Of a DNA stretch of 64,000 nucleotides, positions 1 to 13,000 are shown one piece after another. Below the pieces are notes generated by a model, which worked only from the letters and a program-made list of their open reading frames with translations, was not told where the DNA came from and searched no databases. Position 1 is the first letter of the stretch, and every line of letters begins with the position of its first letter. A program made the position numbers and the translations under genes. The DNA is taken from positions 8,680,001-8,744,000 of the forward strand of contig JAILWY010000006.1 of NCBI GenBank assembly GCA_022113835.1, in the 5' to 3' direction. This DNA is from Atopsyche davidsoni (taxonomy: Eukaryota; Arthropoda; Insecta; Trichoptera; Hydrobiosidae).

Positions 1-3000
1 TGATTGGTTGGCAGGTGTGTTAGGCGAACCTCAAGTAAATTTATTCTTAAAAATAAACCTAAATGTTTTATTACCTTTATTCACTTTGAATGTTCTTTAA
101 GAGCGTTTGGATATTTATTTATTCAAATTTGAACTTTCATTTTATATATTTTAACCGGTAAATATTCTGTTATATTTGAAGTCACGAAAAATCTGTATCC
201 TTGCTCTGTATTCAAAAAACCTATCCTGTTAAAATATTCAAAATAATACTAGCCTATCCTTTTCAACTTTATTTGCATGAAACATACGATAGGGTGAAAA
301 CACGGTGTATTGAAACTTATTGGTATTTAACATTATTTGTACCTTTTTTGTGTAACTGAAAAGAATATAAAATGATTTGGCACGAAATTGATACCAATGA
401 AATTTAAAATCGTTGAGTTTAATTTTAAGCAAGTGATCAGCAATTTTTTTTTTAAATGCTATTATTTCAAGATATATGTTCCCGATGGACCCGCTGGATG
501 CTTTTTTTGCCATGTGACATATGGTGTTGTATTAATATCTCTTCAAAACAGATTATGTCTTGTATGGTGGTTACAAGCGTAAATTACTTGTTAGATACTC
601 GTACTATTAGTGCTGTTACACAAATATACTTTTTTTTTAAATTTTAATACAGAAGTCACTTTTGTTTAATACTCGTAGCTCAATATATCATACACTTCTT
701 TAAAAGACTGTTATCAATTTTTTGTAGATATCTGGGAAGTGGTATATGGGATATTTGTTTGGAAAATGGGAATAAAATGTCTTAATGCCAATATCATTCC
801 CCAAACGTGGCATTCTGGTGCGGTATAACTTATATAGGTACTTGGATATGAGAAGCTCTCTGGTCGCAAAGTGCAGAAGTAATACGATGCATATCAGCTG
901 ATCTCGCAGACTGCCTGTGACTCATGGAATATCGATTCACATCTCGGGGTGGCAGATTTAGATATCTGAGTCTGCGAGGGGTAAACTTTTGAGTCACCGA
1001 AATAAATATTCGAGGAGGGATCTTTTATGCATAAGTATTGTTTTTGTACAAAAAATCCAACGGCTACACCGATGAATCAATTCTCTGCCGTATCTCAACT
1101 ACCTTTTTTTTGAATTCACAGACATATATTATTATTAAATATGCATTTTTCTTAACCTCACTGGGATGCTTGTATTTTTTTATATTTATTCATTTAATTA
1201 TGTCTAAAAACGTAAATCGCACGAAGATCATTTTTTACAGAAGAAAACATATTAACTTTTGTGTCTACATATTTTTTACAATTTTCTTTTTCTTTTCTGA
1301 TTGTATCATATATGTAATGTTAATTTGATATTAATATAAAAGAAACCTTAATTTTCTATAATAAACGTCTTTTCTGTAATACTATTATTATATATAACTT
1401 ATATTCCTTATTCTTCAAGGCCCATTTCTCGGCAAACAAAGGTGCCTAAAATTATCGGTTTTCAATATATTATTGCTACATAGTAACAAAGGAATTTAGT
1501 CACAAAAGCGGTAACGATAATCGCTTCCAGGAGCAGATAAGTAAGTTACTGTGTGTTTAATTTAATAAGAGACCAATACAGAAACCAGAAATTCACATAG
1601 TGAAGATTCAAGAGATCACTTAGGCTTAATCTCTGTGAGAGAAGAAATATATAGAACCAATATTATATCTCCAGTTTCCAAAAACATAATTTATTAATTA
1701 TTCGTTATCTCTTCTTTAAGATTTGTCTTTGTAATAAAAAACTATCATTCGTCTACTGAATAATTTATAAGGCTCTTTATTTTATGAAAATATCATATCA
1801 GAACGCAAAAAGATATTTTTTTTCTTCTTTAAAACTAATTAAGAGAAGTGGATTGTTAAAGTAGTATTTACATCAATGAGATTTTTTAAATAGTTGTTCA
1901 AATTTGTATAATTTTTTTTTATTTATTGAATAATTTTTCAAAACAATCATCAGATAAATCTAATTTAATAAATATAATTTTATTTCATTAGATATGAAAA
2001 AGGCCTCTAGACTTGTAGAGTATTGAAGTATCCGTCATAAGTAGTGGGTGAGTTTTCATAAATAACTCCACTATCAGCTTTTAGTTGACGGTTGGATGTA
2101 TACTGTATATTTTTTTCCTCCAAATGGCAAATAAACCTGATGAAAAGCTCTTAGGGAGTAATGGCAGACGAACAGAATACAATGTACTGAAATTGATGAC
2201 ACTTAAAGCGCCCGTCGTTCTGATGGAACTGAAAGACTTTGTATGAGAAGATCTTTAATATTCGGGCGATAAACTCTTGATGTAGTGTTTTGCGCTACAT
2301 TATTCCGAACGGGAACTAAACTGAAACTCTGAATTTCAGATAAGTCATCGCTGTTCGGTTGCTCGAGAAAGGTTGTTTCTATAAATTTAATTCATTAAAT
2401 TTTGTAAACTGAAAGTGCTTATGTGCAAAGTCGGAATATTAATATTGTTTTGTGATGTATTCAAACTTGGCATACTCCGTTTAATCTCACATCAGAATTG
2501 TGACGTCGCAATCATAAAAGTTACAGTATCAGTCGAGAAAAGGAGCATCACAAAGCAGCATAAATCATTTAACCAAAGGCATTTATTTCTTAAGACAAAA
2601 ATGATCACATTTGACTATTTAAATCTGCTGGTATCCTATCGTGGGTAGCAAAAATTTTTTTTCTGCAAATATTACTTCACATTTTTCTATCTATTATTTT
2701 ACAAGGATTTTGTAAAAAACCAATATGTTTTCGGTGTTGTTTATATCAGTATGTTTGCACTTGAGTGTTTGTTTCGATGATTGAAGAATTTGTACCCTAT
2801 CAGATTCTCGCATCCCTAATCAAAAACAAACACTTACCAATCTAGGTTATATATCATCTGCCACGCAGTCGCTCCACCTGGCTCAAATATAAATACACTT
2901 ATTCAAAATACCAATTTAAATAATCAAACATACCTGTCACATTTAATCGCTCGCTTCAAATACTGCACCCCCATCTGGCTATCCGTTGGCATAAGTGTGT

Positions 3001-4275
3001 CTCCACCCTTGTACCATACTTTTTCAATAAATCAATCTTCGAAATGACTAAGTGGGTATGAGATGTTTGCTTAAAGCGACACGTGGGATATCTGTGACAC
3101 TCGTATCTAGATATAAATGTTTAAACATAAATTTATTTTCAAATGATAAGTCTTAACAAGCAGACGAATAACACTCCTCGCATTTTTTTAAAAATAACAA
3201 TGAAACATTATACGTGCTTGTGTTTGAATTGGAAAGGCAAACGTATTATATTATTAAAGTATATTTTGTAGTATAATAAATAAATAATACATCACTTCTG
3301 AGTTTTTGTGTTACATATTTCTATAATTAAAAAAAACATAACAGACTACGAAGATACTAATGTTTTCATATTTTTTTATACAGGCTTTTTTATATATTCA
3401 TCATTTAGTAGCAGTAACACCTAAAGGCATTGCAATCTAAAGTAATATATAAAATATATTTATAAAACGCCAGAAAAATATCGGAAAGTGTGTTTCTTCG
3501 TAAATTATACATTTGTATATTACTTATATATTTAGCATAATTGCTTGCCAACCATATAATCATAGATTCGTATTCGGATTAAGCAGTATGTTTGTTTTAT
3601 TTTATAAATTCTATTATTAATATTATAAATACTATCTAGGTAAAGTAAAAATTATCTCTGTTAGTATTTTGTATGCAACAGTTCAATTCCTTTTATTCTG
3701 TTTGTTCCTAACTAATGTGTAGATATTCTTTACGCTCTAAAAATATCTTCCTGCGTCAGACTTGCATAAGGGATTATTTATACTTAGGCGTGCTTTTGTA
3801 AAGATTCTGTTATTTATTTTAAACTACAGAGGCTTAACAACCGCATGCTTCAGGGGGTATAATCCCATTGGCACTCGACATCCCTCATATTTGAAATTCG
3901 TTTCGGGCTCCGATTTTTTGTGAGCGAGCGATCCGTCGCTCAACAAGTTGTGGCTGGGGAACTATGAATGCCCAAACGCCCGCCGGGTAGGACTAATTTC
4001 GTATTCTTGCCCAGCCATCCTCAGTCTGAACAAATAAACACTCCTTATACCCACACGTGCCAGACGGATATAAATTATATAAGCATGGGGTTTTGAATAG
4101 ATTTTTTCGATTGCTTTTAAGATACTTTGGCAGTGAAGTCATTCATATAAATCCCTATTAACTAATAAATGAAAAATATTTATTTATCTCGTTTTTTTAA
4201 TAATTGAATTTTTTGGATGCAGTCTGGAATAAAAACAATACCAACACTTAAGGCAGTTGCTTCCAGCCTTTTAAT
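1..4275. other. AT-rich non-coding DNA with small islands
   Basis: No gene seen. GC-richer patches lie at 830-1010 (ATCAGCTGATCTCGCAGACTG), 2830-3010 and 3890-4040 (AAACGCCCGCCGGGTAGG). At 2831-2837 the minus strand has a strong donor GTAAGTG after an open segment ending ATAWQMIYNLD, but no convincing acceptor precedes it. The remaining reading frames are short and without domain character. Confidence 0.5.
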
Positions 4276-4307
4276 TGCCTCTGGTGTCCAACTGGACACC
4301 AGAGGCA
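4276..4307. repeat. Perfect GC-rich hairpin, 15-bp stem
   Basis: TGCCTCTGGTGTCCA and its exact reverse complement are separated by AC. The stem is GC-rich in an AT-rich setting. It lies about 140 bases before the hAT relic and could be part of a transposon end, an RNA hairpin or a protein-binding palindrome. No T-run follows. Confidence 0.7.
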
Positions 4308-4444
4308 GTCCATTACCTGGCGAAATCGTGTCATTTAATTAATTTAATTGTCACTGTATTTTTCTATGTCGAAAGTTGATTTTTTTACTGAGTATTGAAA
4401 ACTATAAATTATATTTATCTATTTTTTATTATTTAATTAACGTC

Positions 4445-4738
4445 CATTTTAAGGGTAAAATCTTGAAGATGTTGAAAAATTGGATAAAATGACGACTTTT
4501 CAAAACCAAAGTTTGTTAAAGATTTTTTTTTTTTAAATTTTGACAATAATATATCCCACAGGGTTTATATTTAATCTTTAATTTCCAATTGAAAAAAAGA
4601 CTTTTAAATGTTTAGGACTCTTGGAAAAGGGACATGACGAATCTCCAAATTCCTACACTTCAATCGGAAAAATTTATCATATTAATAGTAAATTTATAAA
4701 AATTAAAGAATATTCTGTTCGGAAGAAGGGATGTATCA
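4445..4738 (-). mobile_element. Decayed internal fragment of the 60.7-kb hAT family
   Basis: Read against the reverse complement of about 60900-61190, the two regions share several blocks in the same order. These include GAAGATGTTGAAAA, ACTTTTCAAAACCAAAG, TTTAATTTCCAATT, AATCTCCAAATTCCTA and ATCGGAAAAA. Recognisable inverted-repeat ends and target duplication are absent, so this is an old, probably truncated copy. Divergence is clearly larger than among the SINE copies. Confidence 0.75.
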
Positions 4739-5967
4739 AAATACGTTTACTTATATTTTGCTCATAAAGCCGAAGCCTTAAAATTATAACAACATGTTTT
4801 AATAACATGAAGTATTCAACCGTTCATTACACATTGTGTATAGTACATATTGTTCATAGTAATATTCATATTTATTATTTTTATATAAAGTATTATAGAT
4901 TGACCCAGTCTTTCTTGAATGAACCGATAAATTTTATTTAATAGCCCCCTTGATAACTTGAAAATCACTTCGGACTGACGGCGTTTCAATAACAACAAGT
5001 ATCATGCGATCATAAGACATTGTTCTAACTGGAGATAGTAGAGTTTGTATGGAACATTACCGATCTAGTTTAACGGCTACATAATACGGTTAAGGCCAGG
5101 AAAATGGCCGACTTCGTCGTGCCGAGTCGTTTGTTCCGATTCCGCTGTCCGGAAGTTAATGTATCCAGGAAGCAATAATTGGCCTCAGTAACTTGGCGTT
5201 ACAGTATCCGCCTCTCCTCCATGGCGAGACGATCGCTCTGATATTATTCTGTCGTTAGAGCAAAGTAAGCATCGCTTTATGGGTTTTTTGCGCTGTTCCT
5301 AAATGAGCAAATTAATGCTGACTATAAAGAGCAGATAAAACTCAAAAACGAGCTTTGAGCTTCTGGACATTTCAAGTTTTTGCTCATTCTGCTGGGTCTA
5401 TTTTCAGATAATACTTGCACGGGAATTAAAGCGTCGAAGTACCGAAATCTAGTATTAGTACTATTAATGATATAATCAATAAGTATATTTCAATAGTATT
5501 CTCTATACCTATTTGTAAGCTGTGAAATATATAATGAGGCTTTGGGGAGCTTCAACATCTTTTTTTTTACATACAACTAAATCAGTTGAAAGTGCTGTTT
5601 TCGACTTAAAAGTACGTGTAATCTCTTTCAACCTTGGGTTTTATTATACTTAAATAAAAAAGAACTACAAAGATCACGTACAAATATATTTTTTCAACTG
5701 TTTGAAATTACTAAACTTGCTTTCCTGAGCTTAAAGGATGTTTATTTACAATTCTATTGTCTTATGTAGAGTCGTTAAATGAAACAGATCTATGTTAACA
5801 AAAAAAATATATATCAAAGAGAGAAAATTCTTTCCAATTTATTATCCTGTTTCCTAAATTGACATATATATATAAATATCCTATAGGTGATATAGTGAAT
5901 CTTAAAATTTAAAATATCATAATTTACAATTAATGGAACTGGTATTTATTTTGTAATACTCTATTTT
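4739..5967. other. AT-rich DNA with GC island at 5040-5290
   Basis: The island contains CCAGGAAAATGGCCGACTTC, GTGCCGAGTCG and CTCCTCCATGGCGAGACG. No coding frame or RNA gene recognised elsewhere. Confidence 0.5.
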
Positions 5968-6247
5968 ATAATAAAATAAAACCAAATGGTTTTGGAGACT
6001 ACGTTAATTTCACTTGTAGCGAGGCATCTTCAAGACTGAGTCTTTACAGAAAAAAGCGAGCTTATACATAACAAATTCAACAGAAATACATGAATCATAG
6101 ATTATACTAATTGCTGTGAAACCCCATTAAAATGATATTAACAGCAATAATTTTAATACTAAGTACTTAAATAAACTAGTTTGTGATGATTACTGCTACA
6201 AGTAAAATTAACGTAGTCTCCAAAACCATTTGGTTTTATTTTATTAT
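5968..6247. mobile_element. 280-bp MITE with 52-bp terminal inverted repeats
   Basis: The termini 5968-6019 and 6196-6247 are inverted repeats of about 52 bases with only one or two differences. They start ATAATAAAATAAAACC and run into GGAGACTACGTTAATTT. The interior is short, AT-rich and non-coding. The terminal bases and AT-rich flanks make the target duplication ambiguous; a TA duplication, as for Tc1/mariner-type MITEs, is possible but not proven. No second copy was found in the window. Confidence 0.8.
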
Positions 6248-8546
6248 CACAATTTACATAATTCTACTAATAACGTACAATTAACTTTTTTAACACATTT
6301 CCTACAGATATACATTACAAACGTACATTTATTTCCTTTGTTAATGAAAATGTACCGTCGTGCAAGATCGATTTTTCATCTGGCGTATGACCAATACTGG
6401 AAGAGGCGAAATGAAATCCAAAAAGAAATATTCTGTTTTCAATAACAGTTTCTAAAACCTGCCACAGGCTGAGACCAATTCGGAGTCGTACCGTGAAATG
6501 AGGCGAACTCATTTTCTGAAATAAAATGTTTGAGCGAGCTCGCAGAATTGAATTCTGCGATGAAAACTTCACTGAAAATATGAAGATAGTTTTTTTTCCG
6601 CGAAAATGTTTTTTTTTCGCCGAAATCAAGAAGCCGCATTTGAAGTGTGAACTTAAAAGATGGAAGTAAAACGTTTGATTTATTTCTTCTCGTTACAGCA
6701 AGAAGCAAGCACTTTTTTTTCAAAGCTCGAACAAATTTTTAGCTGAATTTATATTTTTTTATCCATAGAAACTAAATATCGTTTATTGAAAATTAAAATT
6801 ATAATTTTTGACCTTTACAATCTTTTTCTCTATCTATATATTAAAATTTATAGCTTTCTGTCAGTTATTGAAGAATAAAATATTCATGGCTGTATAAATA
6901 AGATATATTAGTTATAAGCTGTATGGAAGATACAGCCGTTTTTTTTAACAATAAGACAACGTCGTTGCAAAAATATCCTCTGTGTATACACAAACCGCAA
7001 TTGTTTACATATTATTATATTTTAAATTGATTTTTTTGTTAACTTATAAAATGCAACATAGATATAATTTTTTTTTTTTGAATAACCATAAAATGGTTGC
7101 AACCAATGCAGGCTTGATTATGAATTTTTCAAGCCTCCTCGGCACTTTCCACTTCCGCCGTTGCCAGCAAAGCCTTGTTTTTCAGGAAGTGACATCGCCG
7201 CCGCTGTGGAAATTTAAATTTCTAATGAAACGTCATTTTCATTCGGAATACGACACCAAGCAGTGCCACGGTCTGAACATCCGCCACGCGTACAGGCACA
7301 CGCTATTGTGAGCCTTCCTCAAACGAATAATTTCAACATATTGTGATTCTTATTACTTCCCTTCTGTTGCACAGAAATTTTTACGTTTTCAATCTAAATG
7401 TTTTTGATTTAAATATCCAATTATTTTATCAACCAATTTTAATTACGTTTCCATGTTTATATTATAATATTAATAAATAAAAAATATTTATAAAATAAAT
7501 ATGATATTTTAACAATCATTAATCAACCTTTTGCAAAAACATTGTGATACGCTATGATAAATTGGTTTTATGTACAAAGCTATGATAATACTGAAGGCTT
7601 AGTTGACTTGAACAGATAACAGAAAACAATATTCGACTTTATACTTTTGATAATTGGCTTACAAAAATGTAATATAAACCAATTGCATTATTTTACATAA
7701 CTTAAAAATATTTTTTTGTTTTCTATTTCTTTATCATCATAATATAATCAATTTATATAAAAAATATTTATATTTTTGCAATACATACACGAGATTACCA
7801 AGATTTAAAAAAAAAATTATTATAACCATAAAATCACCTGTCGGTCAATTTTTCCGCTACTTGTATAATTGATTTTTTAAATTATCTAATATTAATAATT
7901 TCTTTATGTGTATAATTTTTTTGTTGAATAGACATAAATTACTCTCCGATGGATAGCTTATAGCTCAATACATATTTATTTATTAGATCCTACTTTATAC
8001 GTTTCACCTGTGACTATGTAAAACGTGACACCAATTCATTATATTTAGTAAAGTATATGTACCTATAGCATCACTTACAGGATATGCCGTGTACAAGGAA
8101 CACAGCACACAGGACGAAGTACATGGCACACGATAATCCCTTTCGTACGTGACATGTAAATTGATTGAGCCTGGCAGGCAGAATAGTTTAAATTATTAAC
8201 GTTTCATTAGAGGTATTGTACTTCGGGCTCCGACGCCAACATAGAAGACACGACGCTTTATGGGATGACTGAATTATATACCCATTCAAGTACAGGAGAT
8301 ATGAGTGCGTAACCCACGTTTACTATAGAACTTATTTGTCATGTATAAACCACACATACAATCAATTATTGATATAGGAGAAACTCCTAATCAATTCGTA
8401 TTAACAAACCTAATCAACTTTTCAAACTCATCAAATTAAAACCTACTGATTTAAACTTAATACAAATATAAATTTGTGTAAAAATAGCTTATGTACTAAT
8501 TTTTCAAATTACAGAGTTAAAAACTTTCAAGAGTTAAATATGAAGA
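6248..8546. other. AT-rich DNA, nothing firm
   Basis: Frames of 94-109 codons at 6315-6723 (minus) and 6982-7311 (plus) overlap on both strands and show no domain. The GC-richer parts are 7130-7310 (GTGACATCGCCGCCGCTGTGG) and 8080-8330. They may be noncoding elements. Confidence 0.5.
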
Positions 8547-8699
8547 AATTCAATATTTTTGACAGAGAGTACTTGGTGGAATTCCATTTTAATATTTTTG
8601 AATAAAATACTTGAGTGATTTTCCACATGTTCGTTTTTATTTGTGAAAGGTTGACAAAACCGGTTTCAAATCACTCAAGTATTTTATTCAAAAATATTA
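8547..8699. mobile_element. Penelope-like terminal repeat piece 1 (foldback)
   Basis: The outer block TTGACAGAGAGTACTTGGTGGAATTCCATTTTAATAT is shared with pieces at 10.06 and 14.2 kb. Arms 8591-8622 and 8668-8699 (AATATTTTTGAATAAAATACTTGAGTG and its reverse) fold back. The loop holds GAAAGGTTGACAAAACCGGTTTC, a damaged form of the GAAAC-GTC stretch discussed for 63.1 kb. It is too short to code. The link to Penelope-like elements rests on the hammerhead-like motif in related pieces and is inferred. Confidence 0.55.
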
Positions 8700-9887
8700 G
8701 TTAAATATGATGCAAATAAAATAAAAAAAACCTTGTAGCCTAACCCTGTGAGATATATATCAAAACTGATATGACAGTAAAGTACATTATCAATATTTTT
8801 TGTGAAAAAAAAAACATGGTAAAAATGTATGTAAAAACCTTTAAAACATGCAAAATTCAAGCAGACTAAAGTCCTCGGAAGCCTCTCGGAGCCGCGAGCT
8901 TTTTCTCCGCGGAGACCGCAACTTTGCTCCGCCGCAGCCTCCGCGATAACCCGGCGAGGGTGACGCACATGCACAGGGTGGCTTCTCACAGGGTGGCGTC
9001 TGAAAACTTCCCTTGTCTGGCGCGGCTCACTTGCTTGTTATTCGTACTTTTCAGATTATTTTATGGAAATATTTAAACTCTGATGTCGGGCTTTAATATT
9101 TATTTCGTAAATATTATCAAAGTTTTTTTGATATTTTAAATGTTATGTGCCCGTCTCGGAATGCCACTAGCTTGACATGTGACTCCGCGGATGCACACTG
9201 GGAGGACTTCTCTCGAACGTTTGAGTAATAACACTTTCGATACTTGATTATGAAGTTTATTTAATATACATTTACATGTATATCCATCGGCGAACAGCCG
9301 ATGGTGGAATTAGTTACAATAGATGATCCATCCCGAGAGCATAGCTCGCTCCTCTTCAAAATTCTTTTATTTTTCATTAAGTGTATTACAAAAGATCTTA
9401 TAACTAATGTTTTGGTGGAGTGCTATTCCCGCCCTGCACAAAGATTTCGGAGCTTTCAATGTGTGACTTGATTTACTATGGTTGTGATATTTTGTTAGGC
9501 AGGGAAAATGAGTGGGAAAAACCCTTTATTTACATGTGTTTATGTGTAGTGAATATCTACAAACTCAATTTCAAACAAATAAATGACGTCCAAGGGTCAG
9601 TTTTTATTAAGAAAAGATAAACGGTTACATTTGGTAGGAATGTCATAAGAAATCATAAGAAATTGCCAAAAGGATTAGCAACATGAATATACAATAGAAT
9701 ACCAGATGGAAATTTAAATGGATATATTTCCCGAACCTTTCCAGGAAGGTGTCGTAAATACTTTCTGTCTGCAAAGGTGTTCCTTAATGCAATAAAATCA
9801 TAAGACTTAAGTCGATCGGTAAGTACACAGTATTACAATATTTCCGAGAGAGTAGGATTATAAACAAGCAGGAAAAATACATAACAT
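8700..9887. other. GC-rich patch 8870-9030 between Penelope-like pieces
   Basis: AGCCTCTCGGAGCCGCGAGC, CTCCGCGGAGACCGC and ACCCGGCGAGGGTGACG form the most CpG-rich patch of the first 10 kb. CACAGGGTGGC is repeated at about 8973 and 8987. A minus-strand frame of 101 codons covers it without recognisable motifs. It may be a promoter or another repeat fragment. Confidence 0.4.
9284..9304. repeat. Perfect hairpin, 8-bp stem
   Basis: CCATCGGC, loop GAACA, GCCGATGG. It is a short, exact palindrome inside otherwise plain sequence and may be chance. Confidence 0.5.
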
Positions 9888-10098
9888 AAATAATAAGTAA
9901 CATACTTGAGTGATTTTTCCACATATAGATTTTTATTGATGACCGGTTTCGCCAACCTTTCACATTGGTATTATTAAACAGAGTCAGAATATAAAACCGG
10001 TCACCAATAAAAATCTATACGTGGAAAAATCACTCAAGTGTTTTACTTATTATTTAAAATGGAATTCCATCAAGTACTCTCTGTCAAAAATATTGAAT
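9888..10098. mobile_element. Penelope-like terminal repeat piece 2 (inverted repeat)
   Basis: Arms 9888-9949 and 9994-10055 are near-perfect inverted repeats containing CACTCAAGT, TGTGGAAAAATCACTC and GAAACCGGTC. On the minus strand the left arm reads CCAATGTGAAAGGTTGGCGAAACCGGTC. This has a stem II-like CCAA/TTGG, a GAAAC and a GTC, but the upstream CTGANGA core is lost. The outer block TGGAATTCCATCAAGTACTCTCTGTCAA at 10060-10090 is the reverse of that in piece 1. Pieces 1 and 2 thus face each other across about 1.3 kb. Confidence 0.6.
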
Positions 10099-13000
10099 TT
10101 CTAAAGTTTTTTTGATTATATTTTAAATTCTTAATCAAATCAGCTAAATTTAAGTAACACATATATGGAGATATAAGTACATTTTTCACAATGAAATTAA
10201 AATATATTTGATGTTGGGAAGTTATAATGAATAAATTATAAGCATGATATATAAAATATTCTGATTAGAGTGTTTTTTTCCTTTACTACTATTTATTACC
10301 ATGAAACATGTAGATAGTAAATGTTTTATGCAATCAAGCGTTCTAAAACACTGTTAATGAAGTTATTAAAATAACTATTATAGATTTAATCATTTTTAAC
10401 CTCTGAATGAAATAAAACTGAGACTTACGAATACAAAGAGAAATAAAAACATGGAATAACCAATACGACTTGATACCCCCAAAAAGTCATCCAAACAACA
10501 AGAAAGCTCAATTTCAACAACCGGCAACCCCAGCCCTGGAGGTTTTCAGGCTCCTTCAGACAAACCAGGATTTTAAATATAAATTTATAAGTAGGCTTTC
10601 CAGACATGAGCTGTGCTGGGAGACTAGCGGGGTCAATGTGTGTGTAAGAAAGCCGCGGATTTTCCTTTATAAAAGCAAAATGCACTCTAAATTTTTTCGC
10701 CACATGCTTCCAAAAGAGAAGCTTGCAAATATATAGTCTCGAGTATCGAATATGTTTGTATAAGCTGAAAGAAATGTTGTTTGAGATCAGATGTTCCCAT
10801 TAGGGGTATTGCTTTGAGAATGTTCAGAAATCCGTAGAAAGGCTTTTTATCATATTGTACCTGCAGTAACGTCGTTATAGTTAGAGTAACGTCTTTCTCA
10901 AAAAACTTTTGGACGCATTACTGAGCGAAAATCTTCTGAATTTATACAATTTTTTATTCAAATAAATTAGTTACTTTCTTCGTTTGTATTTTATTTATCT
11001 TGTAAATAAACTTAAATCACAAAAAAAAAAAAAACAATTTGAATCATGGAAATGAAAAAATTCAATAGAATATTACAGATATAAAAGCTTACTCCTAAAA
11101 AAAATTGTGTATATCTCTGCATTTATTTGCATGATATTCATAAAAAATAAAGTCTTAAAAAATATTATTATATACATACTAAAACTTATATTTTTATAAT
11201 TGTTGTTGAATAGTTGAAACTTTATTTATTATTACAGATTTGCTATTTACGTAGTCATCACAAATTTAATTGAATAAAAATATCACTACAGTCACTTATA
11301 AATTATAAGCAGTACTAAATAACGCTTTTTATACATCAAAAAAAACTCGTTTAAGGGGAAAAAAATACAATTAAAAAAATCCAAAATTTAACGTATTTTT
11401 TTAAAAGGAAAAGCGCGAATAAATTCCAATCTAATTTTCATCATACACAAAAATAACACGCCGTAAATTTAATACCTCGCTAATATTTTCCTTAATGAAA
11501 TAAAAGCCTGGTACGTGTAGCGCAGCATTCCGTATTTCACTTTGAGCGCCATCCCCTGGACGAGCATAAATAGGTCGATAACCTCCCTTGCCGTATGTAC
11601 AGCCTGCAATGGTGTAACCGACACCCGTACAGAAGTAAAAAAATTTCACCCCTACGCTTATCATCTCACCTATTTTTCACGTTTAGAACGAAAGCACTTC
11701 CACAGAAAAGCTGACAAAAAAAAACAACAATTCTATATTAAGACACATACATGAAACAAGGAGAAAAACTCTCGAAATTACTTTCGCCTTACTGGATTCT
11801 TCATACATAAGAATATATAGAAACACAGTTTATCAAGTCATAAGTATAATTCAAACTAATATTTTTTTTGGAATTGTTACAATTGAGTCTATTTTATGAC
11901 GTTTGGCTGTTTTATTAGATATCTGTATTTTTTATAATATCGATATATCACTTTTTTTACTCGAGTAGTATATTTTCTTTAATTTTAACTTTCTTTTCCC
12001 CTTAAGAATACCTACGATAGACCCTCAGTCCCACCAGCATTTACCTACCCCTTGGTTCCTAGCAGCATTTACCGTCGCTGAAGGTTCGTAGTCCTTCGTG
12101 GTGATATAATTTTTATGTCTTTATTATAGCCAATAAAATCCTTATGGCAGCACTTAAACCATTTTCCGTGTTTCTGGTTGATTTGTACGGGTATTTTTAG
12201 ATAACGCTTTGTATTGAGACTTTTTAGACCCTAAACATCGCGAACCTATTTTAGAAATATAAAATTTGATACCTCCCTCTACTTATCAAAATTTTCTAAA
12301 CAATAAACATTATTTTTTAACAACGTATGAGAAATAAATTAAAAATTTTAATTGATGTCAAAATATTATTTATTATTTTTAAATAAAAGCATTATTTTCT
12401 GCTCAAACGTAAAAAATTGCGTAAAAACACATAATGATAGTTAAATTTAAAATATCATCTGAAAATACGAGACGACATCTTATGACAGGCTCTAGAGATT
12501 AACATTTGGTAATGATTTCATACTATTGATTTCCAATTACAGGGATCGTCAACTAAATTGATTTCTCATGCATTAAAATTAAATAAAATGTTTAATTTCA
12601 AAGGATTTCTAGCTGATATACATATTTTTTATTTTTCATATCAATTTAAATCCGTTCATTTTATATCATTAGTACACTAGTTTTTCAACGAAAAAAAGCA
12701 CACTTCAGGGCTGTTTTTTTATCAAATGTCTTAACTGGATGTTACAGGCGTTACTTATTTTTCAATCATCATTTTCTTGAATCTACTACCATGTGAGAAA
12801 AAGATTATTGTTACGTTCATTGAATCATTGGATCAATAAACATTTATCTAAGAGTATATTGGAATTCGTAATGCATTCACTGAAGCTTATGGGAATTCAA
12901 ACTCTGCCTAGAATAGATAGGTAGAAAAGATAGAACCTCTAGTATCGCATTCTGTTATTGCCCTATACGGACTACTTAACACTTGGCGTGGGTTCTAGCT

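Noticed and set aside
2838..2890. Minus-strand segment reading EPGGATAWQMIYNLD before a GTAAGTG donor
   Set aside because: There is no good acceptor. In another frame it reads RWSDCVADDI, vaguely like a LINE C-terminus, so the evidence is contradictory.
6982..7311. 109-codon frame on the plus strand
   Set aside because: It is rich in F, L, N and H as expected from AT-rich DNA, has no domain, and no splice or promoter context supports it.
9284..9304. 8-bp hairpin as a transcription terminator
   Set aside because: No T-run follows and no transcript precedes; eukaryotic context.
10425..10736. Overlapping 88-92 codon frames on both strands as genes
   Set aside because: Both strands open together, which reflects composition; no domain and no splice pair on either strand.
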